Part shown: in pieces, positions 13,948-22,331 of the stretch
How the letters are laid out: each line of letters begins with the position of its first letter
Numbering within the stretch: the first letter of the stretch is position 1
Assembly (NCBI RefSeq): GCF_009870755.1
Contig: NZ_WLZU01000022.1
Span: 1-35,783 of the forward strand
Length of the DNA stretch: 35,783 nucleotides
Origin: Streptococcus halichoeri
GTDB taxonomy: Bacteria; Bacillota; Bacilli; Lactobacillales; Streptococcaceae
Direction of reading: 5' to 3'
Notes under the pieces: model-generated
The model's database searches: none
Told to the model about the DNA's origin: nothing
Seen by the model: only the letters and a program-made list of their open reading frames with translations
Program-made: the position numbers and the translations under genes

Positions 13948-16503
13948 TTGAACAAAACGTCACGACACAAGCGTCTTTTGTACTTGGCTGGAGTGCTCTT
14001 GAGCTGTAACCTTGCTTTGACAGCTTGTTGGTCACCTAATCAAAAGCAAAATACACAGGAGCCTAAAAAGCACCAAAAAGTTTCCAAAGCTAAAAAAACT
14101 AAGCAAAAGAAGAGCACAAAAAAATCTTCCCGTAAAGAAGTTGCTGGGATTGATAAACCAACTGATGATGGTTTTTTATTAACCAGTGAATCGCAGATTG
14201 AAGGAAGAACAGATCTAGGAATCATTGTTAAACATGGTGATCACCAACATTTCTTCTTTTATTCTGATTTGAAAGGGACCAAGTGGGCCTACTTAATTCC
14301 TAAAGATTATAAAGAAGGACCAAAAGCTAGTTATGCACAGTCTCATCACAGCAATGCTCATGCTGGATTTGGGCAAACAGGAGACGGCTACGTCTTTAAT
14401 CCTAAAGATATTGTCGCTGAAGATGCTAATGGCTATACTGTTCGTCATGGTGACCATTATCACTATATCCTTAAATCTAGTCTTGGTGTACCAACCTTGC
14501 AGCAGATCGCGTCTAGCAACCGTCATATCCCGGCAGCGCCACCAACCCTTTATCGTAAGGGCGGTATACCAGGAATTGATTTTAAAACAAGTGATGGCTT
14601 TTTATTTGATGGCAAAAACATCAGTGGGATAACGTCAACGGGGATCTTGGTCAAGCATGGTCAACACTACCACCCAATTAGCTTTGAAGAGCTAAAACAT
14701 AGTAAGTGGTCACACCTGGTCGATCGCTATAAGCCAAACAAACCAGCTGTTAAGCCAGCAGCTAATGCTGACGAAGCAGACTATCAAGCTAAGCGTGCTT
14801 ACTTGGCCAAAGAGCTGCATATCGATCCATCACGGATTACCAAGGTGGTGACCGATGGTCAGGTTGGTTTAGAATATCCGCATGAGGATCATAAGCACGT
14901 TGTGCTACTCAAGGATCTTGATATTCATAAGCCTTTTGAGACGCCAGAAGATCATATTCTGCGTCAGGAAAAGGGTGAAAGCTTTGAGCAACGTAAGGAA
15001 CGCCTCATCAAGGAATACATGGAGCACTTCAAAGTTAAACGTGAAGACATTACCGTTGATGGCAACTACATGAGTGTGCGTCATGGTGACCACGCTCATG
15101 TCTACAAGATTGACCCAAATCTACCAGATGACCCTGAACGGGATGTCAAAACAGAAACTACTAACCTTGAAGCGGAAGACCAATTGGTTTATGGGCCACT
15201 TTATAGTCCAAATTCCACCGAAAATCTCAGCCGTAATGGCGTGTATGCCAAATACAAACCAGCTGGTATCAAAAACATCAAGAACTTTGTCTTGTTAACC
15301 TTTAACACCAATAGTCATGATGGGGACTTGCTGGTAAATGGCCAAAAGACCAAGCGTGTCTATTATCTGGTGCGTAAGGATCTGGACTGGAGTACTCTCA
15401 AAATCCAACGTCCACAAACCATTACACATGATGGCCGGATCTTTAAGGGCTGGAGTGAGGACCTACCAACCTCTGGTATCATGGCGCGTGAAAATAAAGG
15501 CTACTATGCTGACTTTTCAAAAGAACTGAATAAGCCAACCAAGGAAGTCTACGGACCTAATGACAATACAAAAGACATTGATCTGTCCAACTATGTGCCG
15601 ATCCGTTACACGACCTTAGCCAATGGTAAACTGCAACTTGGGGATAAGTTACAGGGTGGTTTTATCTACTTTGTCAACCCTGAATTGACTTGGCGTCAAG
15701 CAAAAATTAAGGGTCTTGTGCTACCAAAACCAGTACCAAATGCGGGCTATGAATTTATTGATTGGCGGACAACATCTATCGGCGATGATGGCGATGATAG
15801 CAAGGTCAGCGTGACAAATAGCTTAGCAGCTTTTGGCTCAACTGCTCCATACTTAGGCCCATACCAGGCTAAAAACCCTGCTAATCCAACAGATAAGCAT
15901 GACCCAAGTCGTCACCGCAATTACTACTGGCATAATCCAGACCACTATGTGGCTGTGGCCTTTAAGGTAGATGGTGATGGACAGTTAGTCAGCTCAGCTG
16001 GCCGGGGTAAGACCTTGGTTTATCTGGTCCGCAAGGGCATGAGCCTGACGCAAGCTGGTATTTTGGCTCCAGCTTCCCAAGGTCAAAATGGTGCAAGACT
16101 TGATCCAAATGCTTCAAGCAAGATTGATTATTCAGCGCCAGTCAACCAAGACACCACCTATACATTTACCTTTAAAAAGACTGTAGACAAACCGGCTGCG
16201 AAAAAACGCGAAACGGTTAAACCAGCTGCTCCGGCTGAACCAGCTAACAAGGCAGCAAAAGCCGATGAAGCCAAAGAAGCAGATAAGCCTAAGGCAGCTG
16301 AAACCTCTCCTTCAAAAGCACCTGCAGCGCAAAGCCCAGCGGCACCAGCGGACTCTCCTCTTAAACCCGAAGTGCCTCAAGTGACTGAGCCAGCAGGCGA
16401 TACTAAGGAAGAAGGTCATTATCCAACTTTTGAAGACTTAGCCGGTGGCCCTGTTGATATTAATCTAAATAATATTGATCCAAATAATCCATTCTTTTCC
16501 TAA
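13948..16503 (+). CDS. Histidine-triad lipoprotein with InlB-like repeats
   Basis: 851 residues. TTG start, AAGGAG 7 nt upstream. Lipobox LTAC with lipidated Cys27, followed by a Lys-rich tether. Five HxxHxH motifs lie at 96-101, 167-172, 237-242, 312-317 and 379-384; such triads bind zinc in the Pht/Slr/Sht families. Two regions resemble InlB B-repeats/flg_new domains (VLLTFNTNSHDGDL... with FKGWSEDL about 448-524; YEFIDWRTT about 600-609), and a third partial one lies near 690. An Ala/Pro/Lys-rich segment (about 745-820) precedes the C-terminal motif DINLNNIDPNNPFFS. The triad block (DGFLLTS, FFFYSDLKGTKW, LIPKDY) resembles the N-terminus of Slr/Blr-type streptococcal lipoproteins, but no leucine-rich repeats are present. 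Probable roles are zinc capture or host binding at the surface. A single-gene transcript is likely. Confidence 0.88.
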   Translation: MNKTSRHKRLLYLAGVLLSCNLALTACWSPNQKQNTQEPKKHQKVSKAKKTKQKKSTKKSSRKEVAGIDKPTDDGFLLTSESQIEGRTDLGIIVKHGDHQHFFFYSDLKGTKWAYLIPKDYKEGPKASYAQSHHSNAHAGFGQTGDGYVFNPKDIVAEDANGYTVRHGDHYHYILKSSLGVPTLQQIASSNRHIPAAPPTLYRKGGIPGIDFKTSDGFLFDGKNISGITSTGILVKHGQHYHPISFEELKHSKWSHLVDRYKPNKPAVKPAANADEADYQAKRAYLAKELHIDPSRITKVVTDGQVGLEYPHEDHKHVVLLKDLDIHKPFETPEDHILRQEKGESFEQRKERLIKEYMEHFKVKREDITVDGNYMSVRHGDHAHVYKIDPNLPDDPERDVKTETTNLEAEDQLVYGPLYSPNSTENLSRNGVYAKYKPAGIKNIKNFVLLTFNTNSHDGDLLVNGQKTKRVYYLVRKDLDWSTLKIQRPQTITHDGRIFKGWSEDLPTSGIMARENKGYYADFSKELNKPTKEVYGPNDNTKDIDLSNYVPIRYTTLANGKLQLGDKLQGGFIYFVNPELTWRQAKIKGLVLPKPVPNAGYEFIDWRTTSIGDDGDDSKVSVTNSLAAFGSTAPYLGPYQAKNPANPTDKHDPSRHRNYYWHNPDHYVAVAFKVDGDGQLVSSAGRGKTLVYLVRKGMSLTQAGILAPASQGQNGARLDPNASSKIDYSAPVNQDTTYTFTFKKTVDKPAAKKRETVKPAAPAEPANKAAKADEAKEADKPKAAETSPSKAPAAQSPAAPADSPLKPEVPQVTEPAGDTKEEGHYPTFEDLAGGPVDINLNNIDPNNPFFS

Positions 16504-16516
16504 GCTAGTCTAAGCT

Positions 16517-16564
16517 AAAAAGCTTGTTAACCATGTCTACCACCATGGTTGATAAGCTTTTTTT
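16517..16564 (+). terminator. Terminator of the histidine-triad gene
   Basis: AAGCTTGTTAACCATG pairs with CATGGTTGATAAGCTT and is followed by TTTTTT (to 16564), a long near-perfect stem 15-60 nt after the stop codon. Confidence 0.9.
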
Positions 16565-16922
16565 GCTTGCCTCAGCTGCCAGCCGGGCCCCTGTCATTGC
16601 AAGCTTTGCTGCTCAGGCATACGAAACAGCCACCTGCAGTTTCAGATATTGAGGTCTGGTTCAAAACGGTGCAGGCCGATTTTTGCTGTCTCCTGACCTT
16701 GCTAATTTTTTTGCTGGCACTTGGGAAACAAAATGGTGCAGGGCTATAGCAGGCTGTCTCCTCAAGCTGGCTATCACAGCGCAGCGATTTCCCTTCAAAA
16801 AGGCACCCTTTTTGCGAATGGGCGCTGGGATTAGCTAAAAAGTCAGGCATCATGCGGAGTATCGGTGGTGTTTTAGTGTATAATGGGTCTATTAAAGATT
16901 TTGAAATTTATGGAGAACTGAG
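16565..16922. other. Non-coding stretch with an imperfect direct repeat
   Basis: No gene is supported. An imperfect direct repeat (GGTGCAGG...GCTGTCTCCT) occurs at about 16669-16696 and 16735-16763. A promoter-like TATAAT at about 16882 precedes the decayed gene at 16923. Confidence 0.4.
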
Positions 16923-17422
16923 ATGAGAATTGATTTTAAGCAGGTTTCGACCCAAGGTATAGAGAGCTCGCCGGTGGCTTAGGCTTTAGCGGGCCTACGC
17001 GCCAATGAGGCACGCTATTTTTGGAATAAATTTAAGCTGCCCTTTGAGACTGGCCCAGTGAGTGAGCAGCCTGAGGTGATGGCAGATATTGCTAGGCTTC
17101 TAAAAGAGGAGCGGGATTTGGTTTTTGCGGCTAGACCTTTGGAAATTGCCCAGCAGTTAGTGGAGGGCGGATTCTATGGACGCATGTATTTTATGAAGAT
17201 GGCTTAGCCATCAATGTTCTGTATGAATTAGACAATCCTAAAAAGCGGGCAGTTGGTTTGAAGCTGTCCGATGGGATGGCTATTCCGGCTGAATTAGTGG
17301 AGACATTTAAGTTTGCCCGCCAAAAATCAAAGCTAGCAGGAACGATTCGTGGCTCTTACTTTACCTTGAAGGGGGATCATCAAGCCATGATTGATCGCTG
17401 GCTCGAGCACTTAAAAAAATAA
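16923..17422 (+). pseudogene. Conserved hypothetical gene with a stop and a frameshift
   Basis: An apparently once-continuous protein of about 166 residues. It starts ATG 16923 (MRIDFKQVSTQGIESSPVA), is interrupted by TAG at 16980-16982, and continues ALAGLRANEARYFWNKFKLP to ...GGFYGRMYF. The frame is lost in a T run at 17189-17192 (four T; five would restore the frame). It resumes as YEDGLAINVLYELDNPKKR and runs to TAA at 17420-17422 (DRWLEHLKK). Two independent lesions make a real pseudogene likelier than sequencing error. I do not recognise the family; no membrane segment or signal peptide is visible. Confidence 0.75.
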
Positions 17423-17523
17423 GACCGTACGTGACCTGCTAAAGTATTAGAGGTTGGGATTTCTGGGCCTGTTAGTGGTATAATAAGGTGAGTAAAGGCT
17501 TATGCTCAGGGAGGATGATCACC

Positions 17524-18258
17524 ATGAAAGAGCGATTTGAAGACGGGGAGTTTTTTATCTTGTCTGATGGGACGCCGCTATATTATCAGCAGCTTGGTCA
17601 GGGTCACCCGCTTTTGATGCTGCATGGTAATGGAGGGAGCCATCATTATTTTCGTGGGCAAATAGCCGCCCTAGCCCAGCACTTTCGGCTGATTTTGGTG
17701 GATTGTCGCGCCCGCGGTGCCAGTGGCAACCACAAGCATGCCCTGACCTTTGCCATGATGGTCGAAGATATGCGGGAGCTTTTAGATTTTTTAGGAATCG
17801 CAGAGCTGTCTATCTTAGGCTTTTCTGATGGTGCCAATATTGCCTTGCTTTTTGCGCACCGCTATCCCAAACGCATCAAAAAACTAGTCCTGAATGCACC
17901 AAACACCCGCTTTTATGGTACCCGTTTTAGCAATCAATACCATGCTTATCTTAAGGTTGGTCTAGCCTTTTGCCAACGCTGGCTTTCTGAAAGCCACTAC
18001 CAGCGTTACCTCATTAGTCGGCTCTTGCTGGCTAATCTGCCTCTGGATAAGAAAGACTTGCAAGCATTGAATCGGCCCTGTCTCTTAATCGTCGGTCAAA
18101 AGGACATGATTAAAAAAAGCCATAGTCAACGATTAGCGACTAGTTTGCCTAACTGCCAGTTTATTGAAGTACCTGCAGCTAGGCATACTTTTGCAAAGGC
18201 TAAGCCTGAGCTCTTTAATCAATTGCTAGTGCCGTTTTTGCTTGATCAACAAACGTAA
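17524..18258 (+). CDS. Alpha/beta hydrolase
   Basis: 244 residues from ATG 17524, chosen because GGGAGG (17509-17514) lies 9 nt upstream; a GTG at 17488 would put the ribosome-binding site inside the gene. HGNGGSHHYF supplies the oxyanion-hole loop. The nucleophile elbow is GFSDGA (Ser at about residue 101), the acid is probably the Asp of GQKDMI and the catalytic His lies in AARHTF near the C-terminus. The cap domain is short. Many soluble esterases and lipases share this layout, so the substrate cannot be inferred. It is convergent with the catalase gene. Confidence 0.85.
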   Translation: MKERFEDGEFFILSDGTPLYYQQLGQGHPLLMLHGNGGSHHYFRGQIAALAQHFRLILVDCRARGASGNHKHALTFAMMVEDMRELLDFLGIAELSILGFSDGANIALLFAHRYPKRIKKLVLNAPNTRFYGTRFSNQYHAYLKVGLAFCQRWLSESHYQRYLISRLLLANLPLDKKDLQALNRPCLLIVGQKDMIKKSHSQRLATSLPNCQFIEVPAARHTFAKAKPELFNQLLVPFLLDQQT

Positions 18259-18308
18259 ATGGCAGCAAGGCTATCATGTAATGAAAGCTTGAGTTGATAG
18301 CCATTTAC
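18254..18308 (+). other. Bulged hairpin over the 3' end of the hydrolase gene
   Basis: GTAAATGG (18254-18261) pairs with CCATTTAC (18301-18308) and, inside it, GGCTATCA (18269-18276) with TGATAGCC (18295-18302), overlapping by two bases. The two helices are mutually adjusting, forming a bulged stem with no T tail. Possibly an mRNA 3' stabiliser. Confidence 0.5.
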
Positions 18309-18330
18309 AGATATGTGATGTCTACTATCT

Positions 18331-18388
18331 AAAACCAGGATACCAGTTTCGTTTTTGAAGACGAAGCTGGTATCCTGGTTTGTTTTGT
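18331..18388. terminator. Bidirectional terminator between hydrolase and catalase
   Basis: AAAACCAGGATACCAGTTTCGT (from 18331) pairs with ACGAAGCTGGTATCCTGGTTT (ending about 18382), with T-rich sequence on the right and A-rich sequence on the left. It serves both convergent genes. Confidence 0.9.
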
Positions 18389-18428
18389 CTTGCTCTGGCT
18401 GAAGCTTATCTGCTTATCAGATCAGGCT

Positions 18429-20141
18429 TTATAAGAGATAGGGGTCGTTTTCCCAAGAGCTGAGGTCTTTAGGGTTTGCCACATTGGTATCACGCCCTTG
18501 GATTGGTAAGTCCTTGGCAGATTCGGGGTTGGCTGGTTGACTTGGTTTTTGCAAGTGTTGGTAACGAGCATTGTCTTGGTCGTGCTCTTTGCGTGATTTG
18601 TGTTCCATTGGTGTTAAATCAACATCCTCAAGTTTGATGCCAAGGGCCTTAGCTAGTCCTTGGCCATAGGCTGGATCAGCTTGGTAACAATGGTTAATGT
18701 GACGGTATTTAATTTGCAGACTGGCATCACCCATGTTACGTGCCGTATTTTCACATAGGACTAATTGCTGTTCAGGGGTCATAGCCCGAAAGAGTTGGCC
18801 AGGTTGAGTGAAGTAATCATGGTCATCTTCGCGAAAATCATAGGCAAAAACATCACCGCCTTCTTGTGGGGGTTCTTTTAGCTCAGGGTGATCAAGCCAG
18901 TTTTCATAAGAATTGGGCTGATAGTGGTTTTCTGAGCCCAAGTTGCCATCAACTCGCATTTGACCATCACGATGGAAGGAGTGGTAGTGCTTAACACCTC
19001 GTGGGTAATTGACGGGAATCTGATGATGATTGACGCCTAAGCGGTAACGTTGAGCGTCAGCATAGGCCATTAAACGTGCCTGGAGCATGCGATCAGGTGA
19101 AAAGCCAATGCCAGGAACGATATTAGCTGGAGAAAAGGCGGCCTGCTCAACATCGGCAAAGTAGTTTTCTGGATTACGGTTGAGCTCAAACTCCCCAACT
19201 TCGATCAAAGGAAAAGCTTTTTTGTACCAAATTTTGGTTAGATCAAAGGGGTTATAAGGTAGGGCGCGTGCTTCTTCTTCGGTCATAACCTGAATGTACA
19301 TTTTCCATTTTGGATATAGGCCCTTTTCAATGGCCGTATAGAGATCGCGCTGTGCTGCTTCGCGGTCTTTGGCCACGACTAGTTCTGCTTCTTGATCGGT
19401 GAAATTTTGAATTCCTTGTTGAGAACGAAAGTGGAATTTCACCCAGACGCGCTCATTTTGAGCATTAATGAGGGAATAAGCGTGGGAAGAAAAGCCGTGC
19501 ATATAACGAAAAGAAGAAGGGATGCCACGATCAGACATGGTAATTGTTACCTGGTGGAGCGCCTCAGGTAGTGAGGTCCAAAAGTCCCAGTTGGTATTTG
19601 GTGAGCGCATGTTAGTCCTTGGGTCACGCTTGATGGCATGATTAAGATCAATGAAATGCTTGCCATCTCTAAAGAAGAAAACTGGAGTATTATTACCAAC
19701 CATATCCCAGTTGCCTTCTTCGGTATAGAATTTAAGGGCAAAGCCACGAATATCACGTTCTGTATCAGCGGCGCCTCGTTCGCCAGCGACAGTGGAAAAG
19801 CGGGCAAACAGTTCAGTCTGCTTACCAAGCTCTGAGAAAATGCTTGCTTTGCTATAGTGACTAATGTCATGGGTTACGGTAAAGGTCCCAAAGGCGCCTG
19901 AACCTTTGGCGTGCATCCGACGTTCTGGGATGACTTCGCGATTAAACTGAGCTAGTTTTTCCTGTAACCAGACATCTTGTAACATGGCGGGACCACGCTT
20001 TCCAGCAGTCATGGTATCTTGGTTATCTTCGACGGGTCGGCCAGCAGCAGTGGTCATGCCTGGATATTTGCCAGTGCGGGGATTTTCTGAAGCTAAGGGA
20101 TCGCCGAGCCCATTTTTGGTTCTTGGATCATATGATGTCAT
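18429..20141 (-). CDS. katA: Haem catalase (monofunctional, small-subunit type)
   Basis: 570 residues, uninterrupted. Converts H2O2 to water and oxygen in the cytoplasm. Catalytic His77 lies in [13 protein letters not shown] and Asn150/151 in [15 protein letters not shown]; the proximal haem ligand Tyr360 lies in [17 protein letters not shown]. The substrate-channel and NADPH-pocket regions ([18 protein letters not shown], 299-316) are typical. About 65 residues after position 505 (a polar segment ending SWENDPYLL) go beyond the usual 480-505-residue small-subunit catalases. ATG start with AAAGGAGG. Own promoter at 20203-20231 and terminator at 18331-18388, so monocistronic. Streptococci generally lack catalase and do not make haem, so activity probably depends on host haem. 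Horizontal acquisition is likely but not shown. Confidence 0.95.
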   Translation of the reverse strand: MTSYDPRTKNGLGDPLASENPRTGKYPGMTTAAGRPVEDNQDTMTAGKRGPAMLQDVWLQEKLAQFNREVIPERRMHAKGSGAFGTFTVTHDISHYSKASIFSELGKQTELFARFSTVAGERGAADTERDIRGFALKFYTEEGNWDMVGNNTPVFFFRDGKHFIDLNHAIKRDPRTNMRSPNTNWDFWTSLPEALHQVTITMSDRGIPSSFRYMHGFSSHAYSLINAQNERVWVKFHFRSQQGIQNFTDQEAELVVAKDREAAQRDLYTAIEKGLYPKWKMYIQVMTEEEARALPYNPFDLTKIWYKKAFPLIEVGEFELNRNPENYFADVEQAAFSPANIVPGIGFSPDRMLQARLMAYADAQRYRLGVNHHQIPVNYPRGVKHYHSFHRDGQMRVDGNLGSENHYQPNSYENWLDHPELKEPPQEGGDVFAYDFREDDHDYFTQPGQLFRAMTPEQQLVLCENTARNMGDASLQIKYRHINHCYQADPAYGQGLAKALGIKLEDVDLTPMEHKSRKEHDQDNARYQHLQKPSQPANPESAKDLPIQGRDTNVANPKDLSSWENDPYLL

Positions 20142-20202
20142 TATTTACCTCCTTTGTGACGTCTTAACAAGGTATTTAACATCAACATCAGTTGTCACCT
20201 TG

Positions 20203-20231
20203 ATTATAACAAAAGAAAGCGATTACTTGAA
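20203..20231 (-). promoter_or_regulatory. Catalase promoter
   Basis: On the minus strand: extended -10 TGTTATAAT (TATAAT at 20203-20208) with a poor -35 (TTCAAG, about 20226-20231) 17 nt away, giving a leader of about 55 nt. No convincing PerR box lies here. Confidence 0.65.
20214..20227. promoter_or_regulatory. Candidate cre (CcpA) site in the catalase promoter
   Basis: AGAAAGCGATTACT matches 12 of 14 positions of the Gram-positive cre consensus TGWAARCGYTWNCW and sits between the -35 and -10 of the catalase promoter, where CcpA binding would block transcription on preferred sugars. Confidence 0.5.
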
Positions 20232-20277
20232 AAATAAAGCTGCTTATTTTTAGCGTGCAATCAGATGTCGCTTATAA

Positions 20278-20306
20278 TTGACAGGCTTAGCCTAAAGCGT
20301 TATACT
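20278..20306 (+). promoter_or_regulatory. Promoter of the small HTH regulator operon
   Basis: TTGACA (20278-20283), 17 nt, TATACT (20301-20306), a near-consensus promoter divergent from the catalase promoter. Confidence 0.8.
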
Positions 20307-20311
20307 GGATA

Positions 20312-20329
20312 TGTCAATTATATTTGACA
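20312..20329. promoter_or_regulatory. Candidate autoregulatory operator
   Basis: Perfect 6-6-6 palindrome TGTCAA-TTATAT-TTGACA beginning at the expected transcription start, just before the HTH start codon. The arm TTGACA recurs as the -35 at 20278, so the regulator may contact that too. Confidence 0.65.
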
Positions 20330-20341
20330 GGAAAGATGAAA

Positions 20342-20530
20342 ATGAATCGTGTAAGAGAATATCGTCAAGCTCTAGGCTTGTCACAACTACAGTTAGCTAG
20401 GATGATTGCAGTATCACGGCAGACGATTAATATGATTGAAAATGCTAAATACAACCCGTCATTGGACTTATGTTTACGGCTTGCAAAGGCCTTACAGACA
20501 GATTTAAATAGACTATTTTGGGAGGAGTAA
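20342..20530 (+). CDS. Cro/CI-type HTH regulator (small, YozG/XRE-like)
   Basis: 62 residues from ATG 20342, with AGGA 9 nt upstream; ATG 20336 and TTG 20324 are alternatives, but the latter lies inside the operator. The whole protein is one XRE helix-turn-helix: SQLQLARMIAVSRQTINMIE supplies the two DNA-binding helices, followed by NPSLDLCLRLAKALQTDLNRLF. Such single-domain regulators commonly pair with a membrane protein, and here one starts 1 nt after the stop codon. Likely autoregulated through the palindrome upstream. It might also affect the divergent catalase, but that is speculation. Confidence 0.88.
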   Translation: MNRVREYRQALGLSQLQLARMIAVSRQTINMIENAKYNPSLDLCLRLAKALQTDLNRLFWEE

Positions 20531-20531
20531 T

Positions 20532-21047
20532 ATGCAAGAGCGTAATTGGTATCTGACACTGTTAACCTTATTTTATGACATTTCAGCTGATCTTGATGAG
20601 CTGACGCAGAGAGAATTAATGACCTTTGGTCATAATATGTACCTGCTATTTTCTGTGGTGATTTTCCTGCGCCTGGTCTGTGAGCTCTTTGGTTATGGCC
20701 AATACATTGATTTACTGCTGGTCTTAGTTTTTGTTTATGCACAGTTTAAACAGGAACGTTTAATTAAAAGCTTGCACTTAGACCGGCTAGAAGTCAGCCA
20801 AGCAGAGCTTTTGTCTGCCAAGAAAAAACAGACAAAACGAGCTTTTTACAAGGCTCTTGTTGTTGGCAGTCTGACCTTCTTGCTCTCTTTGCTCTTTTGG
20901 CATACGACAGTTATCGTGGATAGCGAGATGGATAAGAACAGCTTCTTTCTTGTTTTCACACCGCTTGCCACACTCTTGTTCACCTTGGCTAGCTTTTGGC
21001 TTTTTGTTCGTGAGTTGCAAAAAAAGATTGTTGTTATTGAAGACTAG
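20532..21047 (+). CDS. Four-helix membrane protein paired with the HTH regulator
   Basis: 171 residues, ribosome-binding site GGGAGGAG within the end of the HTH gene. Predicted membrane segments: about 35-55 (MYLLFSVVIFLRLVCELFGY), 58-73 (YIDLLLVLVFVYAQF), 108-132 (FYKALVVGSLTFLLSLLFW) and 140-163 (FFLVFTPLATLLFTLASFWL). Resembles the DUF3278-type proteins that accompany small XRE regulators in streptococci and lactobacilli. Function unknown; the pair may form a membrane-linked sensor-repressor unit. No catalytic motif is visible. Confidence 0.75.
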   Translation: MQERNWYLTLLTLFYDISADLDELTQRELMTFGHNMYLLFSVVIFLRLVCELFGYGQYIDLLLVLVFVYAQFKQERLIKSLHLDRLEVSQAELLSAKKKQTKRAFYKALVVGSLTFLLSLLFWHTTVIVDSEMDKNSFFLVFTPLATLLFTLASFWLFVRELQKKIVVIED

Positions 21048-21089
21048 TCCTGGTTTAGAGCAGGTGTTACATAGTAGTGAGGTAGTGAT

Positions 21090-21539
21090 ATGATTCGTTT
21101 AGCTCAAGTTGCAGATGCTCCTCAGTTGCAACGCATCTGTGAACAGGCGCTTGGCTACCCAGCCAGCCTTGAATTGGTCGAGCAGCAACTGTTGAAATTA
21201 TTGCAAGATAGGGATAATCATATGATTTTTGTTGCGACAAAAGGATGTGACGGGACAGAGCAAGTGCTTGGCTTTGTCCATGCGCAGCGCTATGAGACTT
21301 TTTATACTGAGAGTGGTGTCAATATCCTTGGTTTAGCCGTTTTACCGACCCATCACCATCTGGGAATTGGTCGCGCCTTAATGGCTAAGATTGAGCACCT
21401 AGCAAGCCAAAAAGGCTTGGCCTTTGTTCGGCTTAATTCTGGTTCACAGCGCAAGCAAGCCCATCATTTTTACCAGCGGTTGGGGTATCGTTCAGATAAG
21501 CTGCAAAAGCGGTTCCTTAAGAAGCTGCCTATGGATTGA
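21090..21539 (+). CDS. GNAT family N-acetyltransferase
   Basis: 149 residues. The acetyl-CoA loop is HHLGIGRALMAKIEHLA (about 91-107, motif Q/RxxGxG/A), preceded by the beta strand INILGLAVLP, with the C-terminal Tyr region AHHFYQRLGYRSDK. The substrate cannot be read from sequence. ATG start with GTAGTGAGG upstream, and its own terminator follows. Confidence 0.85.
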   Translation: MIRLAQVADAPQLQRICEQALGYPASLELVEQQLLKLLQDRDNHMIFVATKGCDGTEQVLGFVHAQRYETFYTESGVNILGLAVLPTHHHLGIGRALMAKIEHLASQKGLAFVRLNSGSQRKQAHHFYQRLGYRSDKLQKRFLKKLPMD

Positions 21540-21645
21540 TGATGGTGGTTCTTGTGGTCTAGCTAATGCTGTTAGCTAGGCTTATGCTTGAGCTAGGCTT
21601 AAGTCTGTAAAGGCTTGGCCCATGTCAGGCTCGTTTAGAAGATAG

Positions 21646-21669
21646 GAGGCGTTTTTGGACGCCTTTTTT
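21646..21669 (+). terminator. Terminator of the acetyltransferase gene
   Basis: GGCGT, loop TTTTGG, ACGCC, then TTTTTT: a short stem with a good T tail. Confidence 0.8.
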
Positions 21670-21758
21670 GGTGCCTGGCGTGAGCGATTTAAGAAAAAAC
21701 AGGGGCTTTGTAGTATAATAACTTTTGGGCTTTTTTGAGCCAGAAATGGAGGAGAGAG

Positions 21759-22172
21759 ATGAAAAAGACCTTTACTTTTTCAGAAATTATTGCTTTTGAT
21801 AACTATGAGATTGAAGCGGTTACACCCGGTGATGTCATGGTTAAGACTAAGGTAACAGCCAGTGCTTTGAATTACCATCATACCGCGCATGGCGGCTATT
21901 TATTTGCCTTGAGTGATCAGATTGCAGGTTTGGCTAGTGTGTCAACGGGCTATGATGCTGTGACACAACAGGCCAATATACATTATTTACGACCTGGTAA
22001 GCTTGGTGATTGTCTGCATATTCACGGGATTTGTCTTCACAATGGCCGTACGACTAAGGTTGTGGAGGTAACGATTACTAATCAGGCCCAAAAAACCTTA
22101 AGTAAGGCTAGTTTTACCATGTTTGTAACAGGTAAGCGGCAAGAAGAGACTGGAGTGACTCAGCAAAGCTAG
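21759..22172 (+). CDS. PaaI-family hotdog thioesterase
   Basis: 137 residues from ATG 21759, with GGAGGAGAG immediately upstream; the frame is open to a TTG at 21735 but that start would contain the ribosome-binding site. The hotdog signature HHTAHGGYLFALSDQIAGLAS (about 39-59) supplies the catalytic/oxyanion segment of the PaaI/YigI group, which hydrolyses acyl- or aryl-CoA thioesters. The remainder (ANIHYLRPGKLGDCLHIHG) is typical. A hairpin with a T tail at about 22202-22225 probably ends transcription. Confidence 0.85.
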   Translation: MKKTFTFSEIIAFDNYEIEAVTPGDVMVKTKVTASALNYHHTAHGGYLFALSDQIAGLASVSTGYDAVTQQANIHYLRPGKLGDCLHIHGICLHNGRTTKVVEVTITNQAQKTLSKASFTMFVTGKRQEETGVTQQS

Positions 22173-22201
22173 TGTTTCGTTTTTTAGCAATTAAGCAAGG
22201 A

Positions 22202-22225
22202 AGCTGGAAATTTTCTGGCTTTTTT
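22202..22225 (+). terminator. Probable terminator after the thioesterase gene
   Basis: AGCTGGAA/TTCTGGCT with wobble pairs, followed by TTTTTT. The stem is imperfect and the loop is short. Confidence 0.55.
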
Positions 22226-22247
22226 GGCTATTTATAAGGCGTCAAAC

Positions 22248-22276
22248 CTGACAATTTGGTTAAATGGTGTTAAACT
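22248..22276 (+). promoter_or_regulatory. Promoter of fetAB
   Basis: CTGACA (22248-22253), 17 nt, TAAACT (22271-22276). The expected start near 22283 falls inside the PerR-like box. Confidence 0.6.
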
Positions 22277-22281
22277 ATTAT

Positions 22282-22296
22282 TGAGAATGATTATAA
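22282..22296. promoter_or_regulatory. PerR/Fur-family box upstream of fetAB
   Basis: TGAGAATGATTATAA matches 13 of 15 positions of the Per box TTATAATNATTATAA. It covers the predicted transcription start, so metal-loaded PerR would repress and peroxide would derepress. A Fur-type regulator could use the same sequence. Confidence 0.65.
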
Positions 22297-22331
22297 ATAA
22301 GCAATTTGCTATCTCTAGGTAAGGAGTCAAT

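Noticed and set aside
16549..16853. Open frames on both strands in the gap after the histidine-triad gene
   Set aside because: They start inside the terminator or lack start signals, and the translations have no coherent composition.
20196..20290. PerR box in front of the catalase
   Set aside because: Only half-site matches (TTATAAT) are present, and one of them is simply the -10 hexamer.
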